Shown here: piece after piece, positions 32,866 to 35,633 of the stretch
How the letters are laid out: every line of letters starts with the position of its first letter
How positions within the stretch are numbered: position 1 is the first letter of the stretch
Source: an uncultured Bacilli bacterium
Lineage (GTDB): Bacteria; Bacillota_I; Bacilli_A; RF39; UBA660
Reading direction: 5' to 3'
NCBI GenBank assembly: GCA_934096175.1
Contig: CAKOLG010000013.1
Span: forward strand, 1-35,633
Length of the DNA stretch: 35,633 bases
Made by a program: the position numbers and the translations under genes
The notes under the pieces: model-generated
What the model saw: only the letters and a program-made list of their open reading frames with translations
The model's database searches: none
Told to the model about the DNA's origin: nothing

Positions 32866-35544
32866 ATGAACTTACTTAACAAATTAACTATCAAAAATTT
32901 AAAACTAAATAAAAAAAGGACAATCGTTACTATAATTGGTATTATTTTATCTGTAGCACTTATTACAGCAGTAGCTGCCTTATTTTTTAGTGCTAATGCC
33001 TCATTGGTAACTTATGAAAAGCGCGAAAAGGGTAACTATCATTACGTATTTAAAAATATCGAAGAAAAAAATTTAAAATATTTTAAGGAAAACCGCGACG
33101 TAGAAAATTATTATATAACACAAGAAGTGGGGTATGCTCTGTTAAAAGATAGCAAAAATGAAAATAAACCTTATGCTTTTATTGAAGCATTTGATAAAAA
33201 AAGTTTTACCAATTTAGGAATAAACTTAGTTGATGGTAGAATACCTGAAAATGATAGCGAAATAGTTATTCCAACGCATTTAAAAACTAACGGGCGAGTT
33301 GATTATAAAATTGGTGATACAATAACATTAAACATTGGTAAAAGAATTAGTGATGGCTATGAATTAAACCAAGAAAATCCATACTACACTGAAAACGATG
33401 AACACTTAAATGATCTGCAAACTAGAACTTATAAAATTGTTGGCATTATCGAAAGACCAACTTCAACTATAGAGCCTTACATTGCTCCTGGTTATACATT
33501 TATAACTTATTTAGATAAATACAATGAAAACAATCACATAGATATATATGTCAGATATTACAAAAAATCTTTAAAAAATGATTCTAAAGTTACCGCTAAT
33601 ATATTAAATGTTGATGAAGCATTATTAAAAAAATATATTACTGGTATACCACCACTTACTGAAGAAGAAAGCAAAGAAATAAGCGAACAATTAGACAATT
33701 CTATTTGTAATAATTTTGATATAAACTCATACTTAATTAAATTAGAAAAAGGCACATTCCAAGAATCAACAATACGTAGTTTAGGAGTTGTTGTTTTAAT
33801 AGTTGTAATTATTATTGTTTTTACATCAGTTTTCTGTATAAAAAATAGTTTTAGTATTTCAATTTCTGAAAAAATAAAACAATATGGAATGCTTGCAAGT
33901 ATTGGAGCAACAAGTAGACAAATAAAAAAGAATGTTTACTACGAATCATTTATTTTAGGTTTAATCGGTATCCCTTTAGGCATTATAGCTGGTTTATCAG
34001 CATCATACTTACTAATTATTATTAGTAATACTCTTCTAAATGGAATTATTACTGACGGCTTTAAAATAGTTTTCGCCTTTAACATTTATGCAATATTAAT
34101 AGCTATTTTTATTGGTTTCCTAACTTTATACTTATCTGCTTATAGCAGTGCCCACAAAGCTGCCAAAATAACACCTATTGAATCTATAATTAATAGTTCT
34201 GACATTAAAATTAAAGCTAACAAGATAAAAAGTCCTAAATATATTAAAAAGTTATTTGGAATTGGTGGCGATATCTCTTACAAAAATATTAAAAGAAATA
34301 AAAAGAAATATCGCACAACAGTCATATCTATTATCGTTTGTGTTGCAGTATTCATTGCCTTAGCCTCTTTTATAAAATTAGCTTTTTCTACCGTAAAAAA
34401 CATGTACGCAAAAACAGATGCCAACATCACAATTTCTTATAATTTAAAAAATCCAGAATTAGTTAAATTAATGCACGATATTCCGACATTTAAAGGAATT
34501 AAAGATTATGCAATTACATCATATAATTACCTATATCTCAAAAATAAAGAAGCAAAATATACTGATGAGTATAAAGAAATATTTGCTGATAGTTACTTTG
34601 AAAGTGATACTTATGAAACATTAGATGAAAACGGCAATAAAATAATTTTAGATAATCAAACATCTATTTTGGTTTATCGTATTGGTACTAAAGCATACAA
34701 TGATTATTTAAAAAAATTAAATTTAAACTATGATGATATAAAAGAAAAAGGAATTTTAATTAATAATGCTATTGTTCTAACAAATGATGGCTCTAGTGAT
34801 AATCAAATAAAAAAATCAATTAATATATTTAATTACAAAGAAAATGACGTCATAAAACTAAGTGATGAAGGAAAAGAATATAATATTACCGTAGGTCTAG
34901 TTACAAATGAAAGACCATTTGGCTTACAATATTATTTTTCTACCACTCCAATCATTATCTTAAGTGATGAATACTTTAATAAAATTATCGATGATGATAA
35001 AGCTTACGAATACATTTTAATAGACGCTGAAAACCCCAACGAGCTTCAAGATGAAATCGAAAAATATATACCAGATGATTATGAATATTCTATTTATAAT
35101 CTAAATGAGGAAGTTGAGCAAATGAACTCTATCTTTACTTTGGTTGCTATTTTCCTATATGGTTTCATTATTGTAATTGCCTTAATTGGTATCACCAATA
35201 TTTTTAACACTATTACTACTAATATGGAATTACGTAGTCGAGAATTTGCTATGTTAAAAAGTATCGGTATGACCAAAAAAGAATTTAATAAAATGATTAG
35301 GTTAGAAAGTTTATTCTATGGTTTAAAATCATTATTAATAGGTATTCCAATAGGCTTACTTTTATCAGTATTAATTTATAAAGGACTTGCTGAAACTTCT
35401 GGTATTTCATATAAATTACCATTAACAGCTATCATTATCTCAATTCTTGCCGTATTTATTTTAATATTATTAATAATGAAATTTACTATACGTAAAATAA
35501 ATAAACAAAATACTATTGAAACAATCCGTAACGAAAACATCTAA
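32866..35544 (+). CDS. ABC transporter permease with two FtsX domains
   Basis: An 892-aa membrane protein, partner of the preceding ATPase. A first helix (about 18-38) leads to an extracellular domain of about 250 residues. Three helices follow in the first FtsX domain (about 305-445, with KQYGMLASIGATSRQIKK). A second copy repeats the plan: a helix near 490-510, an outer domain of about 260 residues, then the second FtsX domain (about 770-885, with REFAMLKSIGMTKKEF). With eight helices and two outer domains it differs from BceB, which has one outer domain, and fits large drug/peptide or lipoprotein-type exporters of Gram-positives. ATG at 32866 is preferred over the frame start at 32803, which lies in the ATPase gene. 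The stop is within a terminator. Confidence 0.88.
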   Translation: MNLLNKLTIKNLKLNKKRTIVTIIGIILSVALITAVAALFFSANASLVTYEKREKGNYHYVFKNIEEKNLKYFKENRDVENYYITQEVGYALLKDSKNENKPYAFIEAFDKKSFTNLGINLVDGRIPENDSEIVIPTHLKTNGRVDYKIGDTITLNIGKRISDGYELNQENPYYTENDEHLNDLQTRTYKIVGIIERPTSTIEPYIAPGYTFITYLDKYNENNHIDIYVRYYKKSLKNDSKVTANILNVDEALLKKYITGIPPLTEEESKEISEQLDNSICNNFDINSYLIKLEKGTFQESTIRSLGVVVLIVVIIIVFTSVFCIKNSFSISISEKIKQYGMLASIGATSRQIKKNVYYESFILGLIGIPLGIIAGLSASYLLIIISNTLLNGIITDGFKIVFAFNIYAILIAIFIGFLTLYLSAYSSAHKAAKITPIESIINSSDIKIKANKIKSPKYIKKLFGIGGDISYKNIKRNKKKYRTTVISIIVCVAVFIALASFIKLAFSTVKNMYAKTDANITISYNLKNPELVKLMHDIPTFKGIKDYAITSYNYLYLKNKEAKYTDEYKEIFADSYFESDTYETLDENGNKIILDNQTSILVYRIGTKAYNDYLKKLNLNYDDIKEKGILINNAIVLTNDGSSDNQIKKSINIFNYKENDVIKLSDEGKEYNITVGLVTNERPFGLQYYFSTTPIIILSDEYFNKIIDDDKAYEYILIDAENPNELQDEIEKYIPDDYEYSIYNLNEEVEQMNSIFTLVAIFLYGFIIVIALIGITNIFNTITTNMELRSREFAMLKSIGMTKKEFNKMIRLESLFYGLKSLLIGIPIGLLLSVLIYKGLAETSGISYKLPLTAIIISILAVFILILLIMKFTIRKINKQNTIETIRNENI

Positions 35545-35562
35545 TACTTTTAGATGTTTTTC
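35534..35562 (+). terminator. Terminator whose stem contains the permease stop codon
   Basis: AAAACATCTAA (35534-35544) pairs perfectly with TTAGATGTTTT (35550-35560). The TAA stop forms the loop-side end of the left arm. Confidence 0.85.
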
Positions 35563-35595
35563 AGAGTGTTGACAAAGTTCAATACTCTTTTCTTT
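35563..35595 (+). terminator. Second, tandem terminator after the ABC exporter
   Basis: AGAGTGTTGA (35563-35572) pairs with TCAATACTCT (35579-35588, one wobble), followed by T-rich sequence, directly after the first hairpin. Confidence 0.7.
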
Positions 35596-35607
35596 TGTAA
35601 AAAGATG

Positions 35608-35616
35608 TGATAAAAT
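35608..35616 (+). promoter_or_regulatory. Possible extended -10 for a gene beyond the window
   Basis: TGATAAAAT (35608-35616) sits in the same TGTGATAAAAT context as the one before dnaG (25930-25940). No good -35 is evident. Confidence 0.35.
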
Positions 35617-35633
35617 TAATTTGCGAGATAAAA

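Noticed and set aside
32866..35544. Calling the permease BceB (bacitracin-type)
   Set aside because: BceB has ten helices and one outer domain in about 650 residues; this protein has two outer domains and two FtsX domains in 892 residues, and no BceRS genes are adjacent.

Overview
This is a very AT-rich chromosomal segment from a low-GC Gram-positive bacterium (Bacillota). The markers are the mraZ-rsmH-ftsL-pbp start of the dcw cluster, the dnaG-rpoD-trmK operon with a VrrA/YqfQ-type gene beside it, a T-box leader, a class B sortase, a BsaA-type SipW-dependent protein pair and strong Shine-Dalgarno sites. TGA ends several well-recognised genes (murF, rsmH, the PBP gene), so the standard bacterial code applies and this is not a code-4 mollicute. 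Gene content and style suggest a host-associated, probably gut, lineage near the Erysipelotrichales/RF39-like Bacilli; that placement is inference.

Layout. 1-570: 3' end of a secreted InlB-B-repeat protein. 691-1971: two tandem BsaA-like SipW-dependent matrix proteins. 2106-5646: alpha/beta hydrolase, a MurF-type ligase with an N-terminal membrane domain, and D-Ala-D-Ala ligase. 5742-9618: mraZ operon with a well-formed promoter and three operator repeats spaced 10 bp, then rsmH, ftsL-like and a class B PBP with PASTA domains. 9670-10980: an unusual zinc-ribbon/membrane/SH3b/thioredoxin-like protein. 11073-13402 (minus strand): pyruvate kinase and methionine aminopeptidase. 13552-19038: secreted papain-family protease with a C-terminal dockerin, followed after 9 nt by a membrane-anchored protein with a cohesin-like N-terminus. 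19169-21718: ABC ATPase-permease fusion. 21767-24281: alanine T-box operon with a small P-loop kinase and a short AlaRS. 24390-25895: thioester-domain adhesin with an LPPKTG sorting signal. 26036-29526: dnaG, rpoD, trmK. 29539-29778 (minus strand): VrrA/YqfQ-like protein. 29867-30628: prepilin peptidase. 30731-32129: small pilin-like protein with an NPNTN sorting signal and a class B sortase that lacks the expected arginine. 32193-35544: two-gene MacB-like ABC exporter.

The core genes (cell wall, division, replication, transcription, translation, glycolysis) alternate with cell-surface modules. Three of these look like self-contained partner systems: dockerin protease plus cohesin anchor, NPNTN pilin plus sortase, and ATPase plus two-domain permease. 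No tRNA, rRNA, CRISPR array, transposase or phage gene was recognised. No gene-free stretch exceeds 300 nt; the longest (21719-22012) is mostly the T-box leader. Several terminators fold the stop codon of the preceding gene into their hairpins, which points to tight packing of this genome.
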